Assembly (NCBI GenBank): GCA_902521615.1
Contig: CABYSJ010000008.1
Coordinates: 1-64,000, forward strand
Length of the DNA: 64,000 nt
Reading direction: 5' to 3'
DNA from: an uncultured Pelagibacteraceae bacterium
GTDB lineage: Bacteria; Pseudomonadota; Alphaproteobacteria; Pelagibacterales; Pelagibacteraceae
Of this stretch, positions 20,683-31,269 are shown in pieces (position 1 is the stretch's first letter; the number at the start of each line of letters is the position of its first letter). Below the pieces are notes generated by a model that searched no databases, was not told the DNA's origin, and saw only the letters and a program-made list of their open reading frames with translations. The translations under genes and the position numbers were made by a program.

Positions 20683-22748
20683 TAATTGGAGTCTATTAGA
20701 GAAAAATTAACATAATTGTTGAACGTTTTACACATCATTTGGATTAGTTCCAGCCTATTTTTCTTTATGACCGGATCATCTTCGTTCACAATTACGTTGT
20801 CAAAAAATTCAAAAACCTCTCTTTTGATGCCAGCTAAATTGTCCAACGTTTGAACATAATTTTCATCTTTATTAATGCCTGAAAAATATTTCCTTAAATC
20901 ACTAATTTTTTTAAATAGATTTTTTTCTAACTCAGTTTTAAAAATACCAGGATCAGTTGTATTTGATAATTCTATTTTATCTTTTTTTAATTCACCGTCT
21001 AAAATGTTTAAGGCCCTTTTATAGCTTGCGATGATATCTAAACCATTTGGTTTGTTAATAATTTTATTTAAATGTCTGGCTTTATTAAAAATAATAACAG
21101 ATTGATCTAAGTTAAAAGAACTAGTTGATGCTTGAATTATATCATTTCTAATATTTTCTTCCTTCATGTGATATTTTAATCTATCCATTAAAAAATCTGA
21201 TAATTCATTTTGTAGAGATTGGTTATCAATTTTAAAACCTTGATCTAAATACAGGCTTGAAGAATAATTAATTAGATCTTTTATTTTAAAATCTTTTTTA
21301 TTTTCAACTATTATTCTTATTACCCCCAATGCTAATCTTCTTAGAGCATACGGATCTTTAGAACTTGTTGGCTTTTGATTTAAACCAAAAAAACCAACTA
21401 AAGTATCTATCTTATCGGCCAAAGAAAGGGCTATGCTAAATGGTTTTTTTGGAACTCTTGAACCTAAGCCTGTAGGTAAATATTGCTCACTTATTGCCAA
21501 AGCTAAATCTTTGTCAAAACCTTGTGCGTTAGCAAAATAACCTCCCATTACACCTTGGAGTTCTGGAAATTCACCCACTAGTTCTGATAATAAATCAACT
21601 TTACAAATTGATGCTGACAATTCAACTTTTTCTTTACTGATTAAAAGTTCATCAGATATCATTCCACCCAATTTTCTCATTCTTTGGGCTTTATCGAAAT
21701 AACTTCCTAATCCTTTAAAATAATTCATTGATTTTAATTCAGTAACTTTTTTGACCATGTTTTGCGATTTATCTTTTTTCCAAAAAAATTCAGCGTCACT
21801 TAATCGTGCTTCAACTACTCTTTCATTTCCTAATTTAATTAATCCCTTTTTGTCTTTTTTGTTTGCAACCACTAAAAACTCATTGGTAATATTTTCTTTA
21901 TTATCAAATATAGGAAAATATTTTTGATGGTATTGCATGGTAATAATTAATATTTCTTTTGGAATATTTAAAAATTTCTTATCAAATTCACAAAGAAGGA
22001 TATTTGGTTGATCTGTTAAATCTACAACTTCATTAAGTAATCTAGGATTATGTTGAATCTTAATATTTTTATGTTTTAATATATTGTTGAATTTTTTTTC
22101 AATTAACTTTTTTCTTTCATTGTGATCAATGATAATGTCAATTTTTTTAAAAAAACTTTTATAATTTTTAAATTCTAAGAATGACTTTTTATTTTCCTCA
22201 AATTCTTTATCAATAAAAGTTGAGTTAGAAGATGTTAGGTGATGAAAATTAAAATTTAACTTTTTTTTATCAAATACAGCTAGAATTGACTTTAATGGTC
22301 TTCCCCAATTTAGGTCAAAAGTTCCCCAATACATTGATTTTTTCCATTGAATTTTATTTAATAATATTGGGATAAATTCCTCTAGTAATTCATGTGTGTG
22401 CAATTTTTTTGATTTTGTCTTGAAAAAATAGAATTCTCCTTTGTCTGTTTTCTTTTGGTAGAGATCCTTTTTTAAGATCTTATTTGACCTAACAAACCCC
22501 TCGAGTGCTGAATCTGGTGACTTAATATTTGGACCTTTAATCTCCTCAGATTTTACTACAACATTTTTTTGAACACCTTCAAACAATACCACTAATCTGT
22601 TTGGTGTTGAGTATGATGAGCTTTTTTTGAATAAAATTGATTTTTCTAAAAAAAAATCATTAAAACTTTTAAGTAAATCTTCCCTTAAGTTTTGTTGAAG
22701 ATTTGAAGGTATTTCTTCACTAAATAATTCTAAAAAAAACTCTGACAT
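20682..22748 (-). CDS. glyS: Glycyl-tRNA synthetase beta subunit
   Basis: The 688-residue tRNA-binding subunit of the alpha2-beta2 glycyl-tRNA synthetase. It starts SEFFLELFSEEIPSNLQ, a recognised family opening, and contains DLLSELVGEFPELQGVMGGY and the HD-like ADKIDTLVGFFGLNQKPTSS. Its start shares one base with the glyQ stop and its stop shares one base with the ppdK start region, so the three are tightly linked. Confidence 0.96.
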   Translation of the reverse strand: MSEFFLELFSEEIPSNLQQNLREDLLKSFNDFFLEKSILFKKSSSYSTPNRLVVLFEGVQKNVVVKSEEIKGPNIKSPDSALEGFVRSNKILKKDLYQKKTDKGEFYFFKTKSKKLHTHELLEEFIPILLNKIQWKKSMYWGTFDLNWGRPLKSILAVFDKKKLNFNFHHLTSSNSTFIDKEFEENKKSFLEFKNYKSFFKKIDIIIDHNERKKLIEKKFNNILKHKNIKIQHNPRLLNEVVDLTDQPNILLCEFDKKFLNIPKEILIITMQYHQKYFPIFDNKENITNEFLVVANKKDKKGLIKLGNERVVEARLSDAEFFWKKDKSQNMVKKVTELKSMNYFKGLGSYFDKAQRMRKLGGMISDELLISKEKVELSASICKVDLLSELVGEFPELQGVMGGYFANAQGFDKDLALAISEQYLPTGLGSRVPKKPFSIALSLADKIDTLVGFFGLNQKPTSSKDPYALRRLALGVIRIIVENKKDFKIKDLINYSSSLYLDQGFKIDNQSLQNELSDFLMDRLKYHMKEENIRNDIIQASTSSFNLDQSVIIFNKARHLNKIINKPNGLDIIASYKRALNILDGELKKDKIELSNTTDPGIFKTELEKNLFKKISDLRKYFSGINKDENYVQTLDNLAGIKREVFEFFDNVIVNEDDPVIKKNRLELIQMMCKTFNNYVNFSLIDSN

Positions 22749-23653
22749 TATTTTTGACTATCTAACCAAACGCCTGCTGCAGATTTTGTAATATCTCTTA
22801 TTCTGGCAATATAACCTGCTCTTTGTGCAACACTGATGGCACCTCTTGAGTCTAAAATATTAAACACATGACTGGCTTTTAAGCATTGATCATATGCTGG
22901 TAAAGAAACTTTTTTTTCTACTAAATCTTTTGCCTCGGACTCATGCATTTCAAACATTTTCAAAAGTGTTTCGACATTCGCGTGTTCAAAATTGTATGCT
23001 GAAAATTCTTTTTCGGCCTGATGAAATACTTCGTGATATTTTATACCTTCATCATTCCACAATAAATCATAAACGTTTTTTTCTTTTTGAGTGAACATAC
23101 AAATTCTTTCTAAACCATAAGTGATTTCAACTGATACAGGTTTACAATCAAATCCAGCCATTTGTTGAAAATAGGTGAATTGAGTAATTTCCATTCCATC
23201 ACACCATACTTCCCATCCCAATCCTGCAGCACCTAATGTTGGACTTTCCCAATCATCTTCAACAAACCTTATATCATGATCATTATGATCTATTCCTATA
23301 GTAGATAAACTATTTAAATAAAGTTTTTTTATGTTTTCAGGGGAAGGTTTAATTAAAACTTGAAATTGATAATAGTGTTGCAACCTGTTTGGATTATCTC
23401 CATATCTTCCATCTGTAGGTCTTCTTGATGGCTGTACATAAGCTGCTTTCCATGGTTTAGTTCCAAGTGATCTTAGAGTAGTAGCTGGATGAAAAGTTCC
23501 TGCACCAACCTCCATATCATAAGGCTGAAGAATAATGCATCCTTTTTTACTCCAAAATTTCTGAAGATTTAAAATTGTATCTTGGAATGTTTGAATTTTT
23601 TTTTTTTCTTTTTTTGCTTTAGAAACCATATCTTTGCCAAATTGATCTTTCAT
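22748..23653 (-). CDS. glyQ: Glycyl-tRNA synthetase alpha subunit
   Basis: Class II catalytic subunit. Hallmarks are [40 protein letters not shown] and [20 protein letters not shown]. From the first ATG (23653) it is 301 residues and overlaps sppA by 35 bases. An in-frame ATG at 23629 gives 293 residues, closer to the usual length, and an 11-base overlap; neither has a clear Shine-Dalgarno site. Confidence 0.95.
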   Translation of the reverse strand: MKDQFGKDMVSKAKKEKKKIQTFQDTILNLQKFWSKKGCIILQPYDMEVGAGTFHPATTLRSLGTKPWKAAYVQPSRRPTDGRYGDNPNRLQHYYQFQVLIKPSPENIKKLYLNSLSTIGIDHNDHDIRFVEDDWESPTLGAAGLGWEVWCDGMEITQFTYFQQMAGFDCKPVSVEITYGLERICMFTQKEKNVYDLLWNDEGIKYHEVFHQAEKEFSAYNFEHANVETLLKMFEMHESEAKDLVEKKVSLPAYDQCLKASHVFNILDSRGAISVAQRAGYIARIRDITKSAAGVWLDSQK

Positions 23654-24425
23654 CTAAAATACTTGCTATTTGATCTACTTGATTGCTGGATGAAGAAAGT
23701 TTTTGACTTAACCATCCTTTTGATTTTTCAAATTTTTTAATAATTACATCTTCACCAAATTTATCCTTTAATATTTCATGTGCGTTACCTATTCCGTCAA
23801 TTAATCCTAAATTTTTTGCTTTACTACCTGACCAAAACTCACCTGAAAAAAGTTCTACATCAGATTTGTTTAATTTTGATCCTCTGCTTTTTTCAACAAC
23901 ATCTATAAAGTCTTTATGAAGATCCAATTGAATATTTTTTAATCTTTCAATATCCTCGTTTTTTTCTTCTAAAAATGGATCAAGTGTACTTTTATTTTTA
24001 CCAGCAGTATGAATTCTTCTTTCAACCCCAATTTTTTTTATCAACTCAGTAAATCCAAAAGAAGAATATATCACTCCTATAGATCCAATTATTGAACTTG
24101 AATTTGCATAAATTTCGTCCCCAGCACAAGAAATCAAATAACCTCCAGAAGCTGCTACGTCTTCAGCGAATACAATAACTTTTTTTTTGTGTTTTTTTGC
24201 TTGTTGTCTAACAAAACTGTAGATTAAATGAGATTGAACTGGTGATCCTCCTGGAGAATTGATTGATATAGCAACACATGCCGCTTTTTTGAGAGAAAAA
24301 GCCTTTTTAATTAGTTCTTCTTGACCTGCAAAATCAATACCTTGTTTAAATTTTCCTGCATTACCAATAACCCCACTTAATTTTAAGTGAGCAACAATTT
24401 TTTTCTTTTTAAAAAAAGAGAACAT
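23619..24425 (-). CDS. sppA: Signal peptide peptidase SppA-type protease (S49)
   Basis: Membrane-associated serine protease of the short 268-residue S49 form, which degrades leftover signal peptides. It shows [13 protein letters not shown], the catalytic serine motif [37 protein letters not shown] and a lysine candidate in [13 protein letters not shown]. The N-terminus ([20 protein letters not shown]) is only weakly hydrophobic, so tight membrane anchoring is uncertain. First gene of a four-gene minus-strand string. Confidence 0.9.
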   Translation of the reverse strand: MFSFFKKKKIVAHLKLSGVIGNAGKFKQGIDFAGQEELIKKAFSLKKAACVAISINSPGGSPVQSHLIYSFVRQQAKKHKKKVIVFAEDVAASGGYLISCAGDEIYANSSSIIGSIGVIYSSFGFTELIKKIGVERRIHTAGKNKSTLDPFLEEKNEDIERLKNIQLDLHKDFIDVVEKSRGSKLNKSDVELFSGEFWSGSKAKNLGLIDGIGNAHEILKDKFGEDVIIKKFEKSKGWLSQKLSSSSNQVDQIASILDERSIWQRYGF

Positions 24426-24465
24426 AGGTAAGTCTTATAGAATTATTTATTGAATATAAAGACTA

Positions 24466-24493
24466 CTTATAATTGAAGAAATTGGTGCGTCAA
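24466..24493 (-). promoter_or_regulatory. Candidate promoter for sppA-glyQS-ppdK
   Basis: TTGACG (24493-24488, minus strand) and TATAAG (24471-24466) are 16 bases apart, about 40 bases before the sppA ATG. The -35 element lies back to back with that of the divergent ispB promoter. Confidence 0.5.
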
Positions 24494-24510
24494 TTGATAA
24501 GTAATATATA
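24482..24510 (+). promoter_or_regulatory. Candidate promoter for ispB
   Basis: TTGGTG (24482-24487) and TATATA (24505-24510) are spaced by 17 bases, about 30 bases before the ATG. A second possible -10, TATACT near 24520, lies closer to the gene. Confidence 0.45.
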
Positions 24511-24539
24511 TAAACAAATTATACTAATTTAAAAATGTT

Positions 24540-25553
24540 ATGGGAACAGTTGTACAGCTTAAAAATCAGATAAATGATTCATATTTTCAGCTTAAAGACT
24601 CAGTTGAAGAAAAACTAGTTTTAACCGAGGAAAAAATAAAATCAAAATTATCTAGTGACGTACAGCTGGTTCAAAAAATGACAGATTATCATATAGAAAC
24701 CGGAGGAAAAAGATTAAGAGCTTTACTAACATTGGGTAGTGCAAAATTATGCGGTTACTCTAAAGGCTCAAGAGATATAAATTTAGCTGCGTGTGTTGAA
24801 TTAATCCACAGCGCAACGCTGATGCATGATGATGTAATTGACGAAGGCACTGTTAGAAGAGGGAAAGAAACTTTAAACAAAGTTTGGGATAATCATTCGT
24901 CAGTTTTAATAGGAGATTATCTATTGAGTAGATGTTTTGAAATGATGGTAGAAGATGGAAACCTAGAAGTTTTAAAATTATTATCGTCTACTTCATCTAA
25001 AATTGCTCAAGGAGAAGTTCTGCAACTTCAGCACAAAGGTGAAGTTGATATGCTGGAAGAAACATATCTAAAAATAATCTCAGCTAAAACTGCTGAATTA
25101 TTTGCAGCAGCAACTAAAGTTGGTGCAATTTTATCTGATGCAGAAAATAAAGAAAAAGATGCTTTAGAATTTTATGGAAGAAACTTGGGATTAACTTTTC
25201 AAATAGCTGACGACACACTAGACTATAATGCTGAGCTCAAACTATTTGGTAAAAAAATTGGTCAAGATTTTTTTGAAGGAAAAATTACCTTACCAATAAT
25301 TTTACTTTTTCAAAAATTAGAAAATGATGAAAAGAAAATTTTATCAAATATATTTAAAAAAGATTTAAGAACAAAAGATGACTTTAATGAAATTATTGCT
25401 CTTATAAATAAGTATAAAATAATTCAGGAATGCTATCAAAAAGCACAGCACTATATAAATTTAGCCTCAAATTCTCTAAGTGTATTTAAAGATTCTGAAG
25501 AAAAAAATATTCTTAAAAGATTAACATCATTTAGTTTATCAAGAAATTTTTAA
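24540..25553 (+). CDS. ispB: All-trans polyprenyl diphosphate synthase (quinone side chain)
   Basis: Elongates isopentenyl units to the long prenyl tail of ubiquinone. The 337-residue protein has both aspartate-rich motifs: ATLMHDDVIDEGTVRRG (first) and LTFQIADDTLDYNAELK (second), plus ETGGKRLRALLTLGSAKLCG. It is closer to the octaprenyl/decaprenyl class than to the short-chain IspA encoded at 29212-30084. Chain length cannot be read from the sequence. It converges on pdxH and the two stops share one TTAA. Confidence 0.92.
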   Translation: MGTVVQLKNQINDSYFQLKDSVEEKLVLTEEKIKSKLSSDVQLVQKMTDYHIETGGKRLRALLTLGSAKLCGYSKGSRDINLAACVELIHSATLMHDDVIDEGTVRRGKETLNKVWDNHSSVLIGDYLLSRCFEMMVEDGNLEVLKLLSSTSSKIAQGEVLQLQHKGEVDMLEETYLKIISAKTAELFAAATKVGAILSDAENKEKDALEFYGRNLGLTFQIADDTLDYNAELKLFGKKIGQDFFEGKITLPIILLFQKLENDEKKILSNIFKKDLRTKDDFNEIIALINKYKIIQECYQKAQHYINLASNSLSVFKDSEEKNILKRLTSFSLSRNF

Positions 25554-26176
25554 GGACTTAATAAAGACTTTTTCCACTTCCCGGAGTTATCTTTATTATA
25601 TTTTAATCTCTCGTGGATTCTGTTCTCACCATCTAGCCAAAATTCAATACTATCTGGAGATAAAATCCATCCAGACCAGTGACTTGGTCTTGGTACATTT
25701 GATTTGTTGCTATATTTTTTTTTGTAATCTTGTATAGATTTTAACAATTGTTCTCGCGAATTTAACTCTTCACTTTGCTTAGAAGCCCATGCTCCAATCC
25801 GACTTTCATATGCTCTAGACGAATAATATTTATCTGCAATCTGATCAGAAACTAATGATACCTTTCCATTAATTCTTATTTGTCTTAGTAGACTTTTCCA
25901 ATGGAAACACATCGCAGCATACGGATTTTCTTTTAATTCGTTTCCCTTTTGACTATTTAAATTTGTATAAAATACAAATCCATCTTTGTTGAAATCTTTA
26001 AGTAAAACCATTCTAACTGAAGGAATATTATTTTTATCTGATGTGGCCAAAGCAACAGCGTTTGGATCATTTGGCTCAGTTTTCTTTGCTTCCTCCATCC
26101 ATTCATGAAATAAATGAATTGGATCATCTATATCAAGAAAGCAACTATTAAGACCTAAAGAGTTTTTTTGATTCAT
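25550..26176 (-). CDS. pdxH: Pyridoxamine/pyridoxine 5'-phosphate oxidase
   Basis: FMN enzyme that oxidises PNP or PMP to pyridoxal phosphate. The 208-residue protein has RMVLLKDFNKDGFVFYTNLN, SQKGNELKENPYAAMCFHWK, SRAYESRIGAWASKQSE and the C-terminal EFWLDGENRIHERLKY. All are typical of PdxH rather than of the wider split-barrel family. It diverges from aroC across 33 bases. Confidence 0.95.
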   Translation of the reverse strand: MNQKNSLGLNSCFLDIDDPIHLFHEWMEEAKKTEPNDPNAVALATSDKNNIPSVRMVLLKDFNKDGFVFYTNLNSQKGNELKENPYAAMCFHWKSLLRQIRINGKVSLVSDQIADKYYSSRAYESRIGAWASKQSEELNSREQLLKSIQDYKKKYSNKSNVPRPSHWSGWILSPDSIEFWLDGENRIHERLKYNKDNSGKWKKSLLSP

Positions 26177-26209
26177 AATTTAAACAAAATAATCTATATA
26201 ATATAAATA

Positions 26210-27292
26210 ATGTCATTTAATACTTTTGGAAAGCTATTTCGTTTCACAACTTGGGGAGAGTCTCATGGGCCTGCAATTGGTTGTATTGTTGATGGTTGTC
26301 CTCCAAACATAAATCTTAAAGAGCAAGATATTCAAATAGAATTAGACAAAAGAAAACCAGGACAATCTAAATTTACAACTCAGAGAAAAGAGGATGATAA
26401 AGTTCAAATATTGTCAGGAGTATTTGAGGGTAAAACTACAGGAACACCTATTTCTCTAATAATCTACAACAAAGATATGAGATCCAAAGATTATAGTAAT
26501 ATTAAAGATAAGTTCAGACCAGGTCATGCAGATTTTACTTATTTTAAAAAATATGGAATTAGAGACTATAGAGGTGGTGGCAGATCTTCTGCTAGAGAAA
26601 CTGCAGCAAGAGTTGCGGCCGGCGCAATAGCAAAAGTTGTACTTCAAAAAAAATTAGGTAAAAAATTTAAAGTAATTGGTGCAGTAACTCAGCTAGGAAT
26701 TCTTGGTTGTGATACAAGTCAATGGAATGATAAAGTAATTTCCAAAAATCCATTTTTTTGTCCAGATAAATCAATGATTAAATTATGGGAAAAATATTTG
26801 CTTGGTGTAAGAAAATCAGGATCCTCATGTGGAGCAGTGATTGAAATAAGAGCAAGAGGTATCCCAGTTGGTTTAGGTGCGCCAATTTATTCAAAATTGG
26901 ATACTGACATAGCTTCAGGTCTAATGAGTATTAATGCAGTTAAAGGTGTAAATATTGGTGCGGGAATGAACTCAGCACAATTAAGTGGAGAACAAAATTC
27001 AGATGAAATTTCTTCAAAAGGAAATAAATTAAAATTCAATTCAAATAAAGCGGGTGGAATTCTTGGTGGAATTTCTACTGGCCAAGAAATTATTGCATCT
27101 TTTGCTGTCAAACCAACATCTTCAATTTTAACTAGTAGAAAAACTATAAATAAATTTGGGAAAAATACTTCAATATCTGTTAAAGGTAGACATGATCCTT
27201 GTGTAGGAATTAGAGCTGTACCAATTGGTGAAGCTATGATGAACTGTGTTTTACTTGACCACTACTTAATGAATAAAGCCCAATGTAGTTAG
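26210..27292 (+). CDS. aroC: Chorismate synthase
   Basis: Final step to chorismate, using reduced FMN. The 360-residue protein shows [20 protein letters not shown], the [20 protein letters not shown] motif with [14 protein letters not shown] and the C-terminal [18 protein letters not shown]. It is a single gene between pdxH and dxs and ends 6 bases before the convergent dxs stop, leaving no terminator space. Confidence 0.97.
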   Translation: MSFNTFGKLFRFTTWGESHGPAIGCIVDGCPPNINLKEQDIQIELDKRKPGQSKFTTQRKEDDKVQILSGVFEGKTTGTPISLIIYNKDMRSKDYSNIKDKFRPGHADFTYFKKYGIRDYRGGGRSSARETAARVAAGAIAKVVLQKKLGKKFKVIGAVTQLGILGCDTSQWNDKVISKNPFFCPDKSMIKLWEKYLLGVRKSGSSCGAVIEIRARGIPVGLGAPIYSKLDTDIASGLMSINAVKGVNIGAGMNSAQLSGEQNSDEISSKGNKLKFNSNKAGGILGGISTGQEIIASFAVKPTSSILTSRKTINKFGKNTSISVKGRHDPCVGIRAVPIGEAMMNCVLLDHYLMNKAQCS

Positions 27293-27298
27293 CTTAAA

Positions 27299-29215
27299 TT
27301 AATTTTTCACAACTCTTATTGTTTCCTTTTGAAACAAAATATCAGCAATTTTCTCAGAAATTTGAGAACTGTTTAATCCAGCTTTATCGTACATTTTTTT
27401 TGGATCATTTTGTTCAATAAATTCATCTGGTAAAGTCATTGATCTAAATTTTAAACCTTTATCAAATACTCCTCTTTCAGCTAATAAATTTTTAACATGA
27501 GAACCAAAACCTCCTATTGATCCCTCTTCAATAGTTATCATAAGCTCATGTTCCTTAGCAGATTTTAATATAAGTTCTTTGTCTAAAGGCTTAGCAAATC
27601 TGGCGTCTATCAAAGTTGTTGAAACTCCTTTTGCTTTTAATTCCTCTACAGCTAACTTGCACTCCTCAAGTCTAGTACCGAGGTTTAAAATACAAACTTG
27701 TGTCCCTTGTTGAACGACTCTCCCTTTACCAATTTCAATTTTTTCGTCTATTGATGGGAGGTCAACACCTACTCCAGTTCCTCTTGGATATCTAATTGCA
27801 GAAGGTCTGTCATTTATATCTACTGAAGTATTAATCATTTTAACAAGTTCAGCTTCATCACTTGCTGCCATTACTACAAAGTTAGGTAAAGTTGATAAGT
27901 AAGTTATATCAAATGAACCAGCATGTGTTGATCCATCAGCACCAACTAATCCTGCTCTGTCTATCGCAAATCTAACTGGTAAACTTTGAATGGCAACATC
28001 GTGGACAACTTGATCATATGCTCTCTGTAAAAATGTAGAATAAATTGCAGCATATGGCTTGTATCCCTCGGTTGCGAGACCGGCTGCAAAAGTTACAGCA
28101 TGCTGTTCTGCTATTCCTACATCAAACATTCTATTTGGAAACTCATTTCCAAAAATATCCATACCAGTTCCTCCTGGCATCGCTGCTGTTATTCCTACTA
28201 TTTTGCTATCTTTTTTGGCATGTTTAACTAAAGTGTTTGCAAATACTTTTGTATAAGCTGGAAGGTTTGATTTGCTCTTTAATTGTTCTCCAGTCTCAAC
28301 ATTAAATTTTGACACTCCATGATAATGATCATTTGCTTTTTCAGCATAAGAATAACCTTTCCCTTTTTGAGTTTTGATATGAATCATTATAGGACCCTCG
28401 TGTCTTGATTCTTTTGCGTTTTTTAAAATTGGAACAAGGCTTGATAAATCATGACCATCTATAGGACCTGCATAATAAAAACCCAGTGAACTAAACAATG
28501 TGCCACCAGTGACTGCTGAACGGAAAAAATCCTCTGCTTTTCCTGCTTTAGCGCTAAATCTTTTTGAAAATGCAGATGTAATTAACTTTAAGGTTTCTCT
28601 AAGACTAAAATATATTTTACCAGTAAATAATTTTGCCAAGTAAGTTCTCATTGCTCCAACTGGTTTTGCAATTGACATGTCGTTGTCATTTAAAATAACA
28701 ATTATCTTTGTTTTAGATGCCCCAGCATTATTCATGGCTTCATAGGCCATTCCTGCGCTAATTGCTCCATCACCTATTACAGCTATTACATTGGAAGACT
28801 TATTTTCTAATTTATTTGCCTCAGCAATTCCTAATGCAGATGAAATGGATGTTGAGCTATGTGCTGCTCCAAATGGGTCATACTCACTTTCAGATCTTTT
28901 TGTAAAACCTGATAAACCATCGCCCTGTCGTAAAGTTCTAATTTTATCTTTTCTTCCAGTTAAAATTTTATGTGGGTAAGATTGATGGCCAACATCCCAT
29001 ATTAATTTATCATTTGGGGTATCAAAAACATAATGAAGCGCAACTGTCAATTCAACCACTCCCAAACCAGCACCAAGATGACCTCCTGTTTCTGAAACAG
29101 CACTTATCATTTCCTCCCTCACCTCATCTGCTACTTTTTGTAAATTATCTTCAGAAACTTTTCTTAAATCAGATGGAAAGTTGATATTATTTAAAAATTG
29201 GTAATTTTTTTTCAT
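27299..29215 (-). CDS. dxs: 1-deoxy-D-xylulose-5-phosphate synthase
   Basis: ThDP enzyme joining pyruvate and glyceraldehyde 3-phosphate; feeds isoprenoids and can feed thiamine and pyridoxal synthesis. It has 638 residues, with [20 protein letters not shown], the ThDP motif [20 protein letters not shown] and the C-terminal [20 protein letters not shown]. Its ATG overlaps the ispA stop by four bases, giving an xseB-ispA-dxs operon as in many proteobacteria. Confidence 0.97.
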   Translation of the reverse strand: MKKNYQFLNNINFPSDLRKVSEDNLQKVADEVREEMISAVSETGGHLGAGLGVVELTVALHYVFDTPNDKLIWDVGHQSYPHKILTGRKDKIRTLRQGDGLSGFTKRSESEYDPFGAAHSSTSISSALGIAEANKLENKSSNVIAVIGDGAISAGMAYEAMNNAGASKTKIIVILNDNDMSIAKPVGAMRTYLAKLFTGKIYFSLRETLKLITSAFSKRFSAKAGKAEDFFRSAVTGGTLFSSLGFYYAGPIDGHDLSSLVPILKNAKESRHEGPIMIHIKTQKGKGYSYAEKANDHYHGVSKFNVETGEQLKSKSNLPAYTKVFANTLVKHAKKDSKIVGITAAMPGGTGMDIFGNEFPNRMFDVGIAEQHAVTFAAGLATEGYKPYAAIYSTFLQRAYDQVVHDVAIQSLPVRFAIDRAGLVGADGSTHAGSFDITYLSTLPNFVVMAASDEAELVKMINTSVDINDRPSAIRYPRGTGVGVDLPSIDEKIEIGKGRVVQQGTQVCILNLGTRLEECKLAVEELKAKGVSTTLIDARFAKPLDKELILKSAKEHELMITIEEGSIGGFGSHVKNLLAERGVFDKGLKFRSMTLPDEFIEQNDPKKMYDKAGLNSSQISEKIADILFQKETIRVVKN

Positions 29216-30084
29216 TTTTTTCTATTCAATATATAGCCTAATGTTTCATTTATATTTTCAGATCTTGGACCATATTTTATTAAATTCTTATTAATATCTT
29301 TTATTATCTTATCACAATACTTAAGTGAGTCATCATAGCCTATTAAATTTATAAGTGTTGCCTTGCCTTTTTTTTGATCTTTTCCCGTTTTTTTTCCAGC
29401 TTCCCTAGAATTACTTTTTAGATCAATTAAATCATCAGCTATTTGGAATAATAGACCAATTTTTGATCCAATATTTTCAAAAAATTTAATTTCTTGGATT
29501 GTTTTTTTCTTAATTATTGCTGGAGCTGCACAACAAAAACTAAATAACATTCCAGTTTTTTTTATTTCCATTTCTAATATTTTTTTCCTTGATACTTTCT
29601 TTCTCTCATAACTTAAATCTAAATATTGCCCACCAGCTATTCCTGAATGTCCTGAGCATTCTGATAATTTTTTGATTAGGTTGATCTTTATCTTTTCATT
29701 TAATTTCAATTTAGGACTTGATAAAATTTCAAAAGCTAAAGTCAGTAATGAATTTCCTGCTAGAACTGCTGTAGACTCACCAAATTTTATATGAGCTGAA
29801 GGTTTTCCTCTTCTTATATCATCATCATCCATGCAGGGTAGATCATCATGAATAAGAGAATAAGCATGAATACATTCAACGGCCGACCCAACTATTATCA
29901 ATGTTTTATAATCTATTGAAAATAATGACCCTAAGTCGATTAAGATTTTAGATCTTATTTTTTTTCCACCTGGAAACAAACCATACTTCATGGGCGACAT
30001 TAGCTGAGAATATTTTTGTGAATTAATATATTTTTTAAGGAATATATTTGTATCCTTAGCTATTTTATTAAGCTGTTTTTTCAT
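29212..30084 (-). CDS. ispA: Farnesyl/geranylgeranyl diphosphate synthase
   Basis: Short-chain prenyl synthase of 290 residues. The first Asp-rich motif sits in [19 protein letters not shown] and the second in [20 protein letters not shown], with [16 protein letters not shown] before them. The two-residue insertion in [10 protein letters not shown] is characteristic of bacterial FPP synthases. It overlaps xseB by 17 bases and dxs by four, a classic cluster. Confidence 0.94.
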   Translation of the reverse strand: MKKQLNKIAKDTNIFLKKYINSQKYSQLMSPMKYGLFPGGKKIRSKILIDLGSLFSIDYKTLIIVGSAVECIHAYSLIHDDLPCMDDDDIRRGKPSAHIKFGESTAVLAGNSLLTLAFEILSSPKLKLNEKIKINLIKKLSECSGHSGIAGGQYLDLSYERKKVSRKKILEMEIKKTGMLFSFCCAAPAIIKKKTIQEIKFFENIGSKIGLLFQIADDLIDLKSNSREAGKKTGKDQKKGKATLINLIGYDDSLKYCDKIIKDINKNLIKYGPRSENINETLGYILNRKK

Positions 30085-30316
30085 TTTTTTTAGTTATCTC
30101 TTCAATCTTTTTATTTGTCTCTTCCCCAATAGATTTAAAATTTTTATGAAATTTCTTTTCAATAATATTATTTAATTTTAAAAGTTCTTGATAACTATCA
30201 ACTGAATTTTTTAAATCATTTTCCCTCTCTAGAGACTCTATAATCTTATTTGCTTTTTCTGTAAGCTCCTCAACTGAATATTGATCATAATCAAGTGGTA
30301 ATATTTTATCTTTCAT
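30068..30316 (-). CDS. xseB: Exodeoxyribonuclease VII small subunit
   Basis: An 82-residue acidic helical protein that assembles with XseA to degrade single-stranded DNA. Its SVEELTEKANKIIESLERE and KNSVDSYQELLKLNNIIEKK fit the XseB two-helix pattern, and its place before ispA-dxs is conserved. The C-terminal lysine-rich tail is somewhat long. XseA is not in the window. Confidence 0.88.
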   Translation of the reverse strand: MKDKILPLDYDQYSVEELTEKANKIIESLERENDLKNSVDSYQELLKLNNIIEKKFHKNFKSIGEETNKKIEEITKKNEKTA

Positions 30317-30336
30317 ATAATAATAATTATTAATAC

Positions 30337-31269
30337 ATGAAATCTATTCAATCAAATATCAAAAAAGCAAAAAAATATTTAGATAATAATCATTGTGTTG
30401 CGGTACCAACAGAAACTGTTTATGGATTGGCTGCAAACGCTTACTCGAATAGTGCAGTTAAGAAAATATTTAGTCTTAAAAAAAGACCTTTAAACAATCC
30501 TCTTATTGTCCATTATTACGATATTCAAAGACTTAAAGAAGACTGTGATATAAATGATAATTTAGTAAAACTTTACAAAAAATTTTCTCCAGGTCCGATA
30601 ACTTATGTTTTGAAATTAAAAAATGACTCAAAAATATCAAAATTTGTGACTAATAATAAAAAAAGTATTGCCGTACGTTTTCCTAAACATAAATTGTTAA
30701 GAAATTTATTAAAAAATTTAGATTATCCGGTAGCGGCACCTAGTGCAAATATATCCTCAAGATTAAGTTCAGTCAAACCATCAGATGTAAAAGAAGAATT
30801 TGGTTCAAAAATAAAATATATTTTAAATGGAGGGAAAAGTAAAATTGGAGTAGAGTCCACAATACTAAATCTTTTAGAAAAGCCCTCACTTTTAAGATAT
30901 GGAGGACTAGATACTAAAAAAATTGAAAATATTTTAAAAAAAAAATTATTAATTAATACAAATTCAAAAAAAAAATTATCACCTGGTTTATTTCCGTTAC
31001 ATTACTCACCTGGGATACCTTTAAGAATCAATGTTAAAAAACCAAAAAAAGATGAGGCTTATTTATTAATAAAAAAAAGAAAATCAAAATTAAAAAACTA
31101 TTATTATTTATCCAAAGTGAAAAATATAGATGAAGCTGCAAAGAATTTATATTCAACTTTAAGAAAAATTAAAAACGATGGTTTTAAAAAGATTGCGGTT
31201 GAAACGATACCAAACAAAGGTCTTGGCAAAACAATTAACGATAGATTAAAAAGAGCATCTAAATATTAA
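30337..31269 (+). CDS. tsaC: L-threonylcarbamoyladenylate synthase (Sua5/YrdC)
   Basis: Makes threonylcarbamoyl-AMP for t6A37 modification of ANN-decoding tRNAs. The YrdC domain (VAVPTETVYGLAANAYSN, then SLKKRPLNNPLIVHYYDI and SKIGVESTILNLLEKPSLLR) covers residues 10-200. A C-terminal Sua5-type domain extends to 310, so it is the long Sua5 form rather than the short TsaC. It diverges from xseB across 20 bases and overlaps the ABC ATPase start. Confidence 0.92.
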   Translation: MKSIQSNIKKAKKYLDNNHCVAVPTETVYGLAANAYSNSAVKKIFSLKKRPLNNPLIVHYYDIQRLKEDCDINDNLVKLYKKFSPGPITYVLKLKNDSKISKFVTNNKKSIAVRFPKHKLLRNLLKNLDYPVAAPSANISSRLSSVKPSDVKEEFGSKIKYILNGGKSKIGVESTILNLLEKPSLLRYGGLDTKKIENILKKKLLINTNSKKKLSPGLFPLHYSPGIPLRINVKKPKKDEAYLLIKKRKSKLKNYYYLSKVKNIDEAAKNLYSTLRKIKNDGFKKIAVETIPNKGLGKTINDRLKRASKY

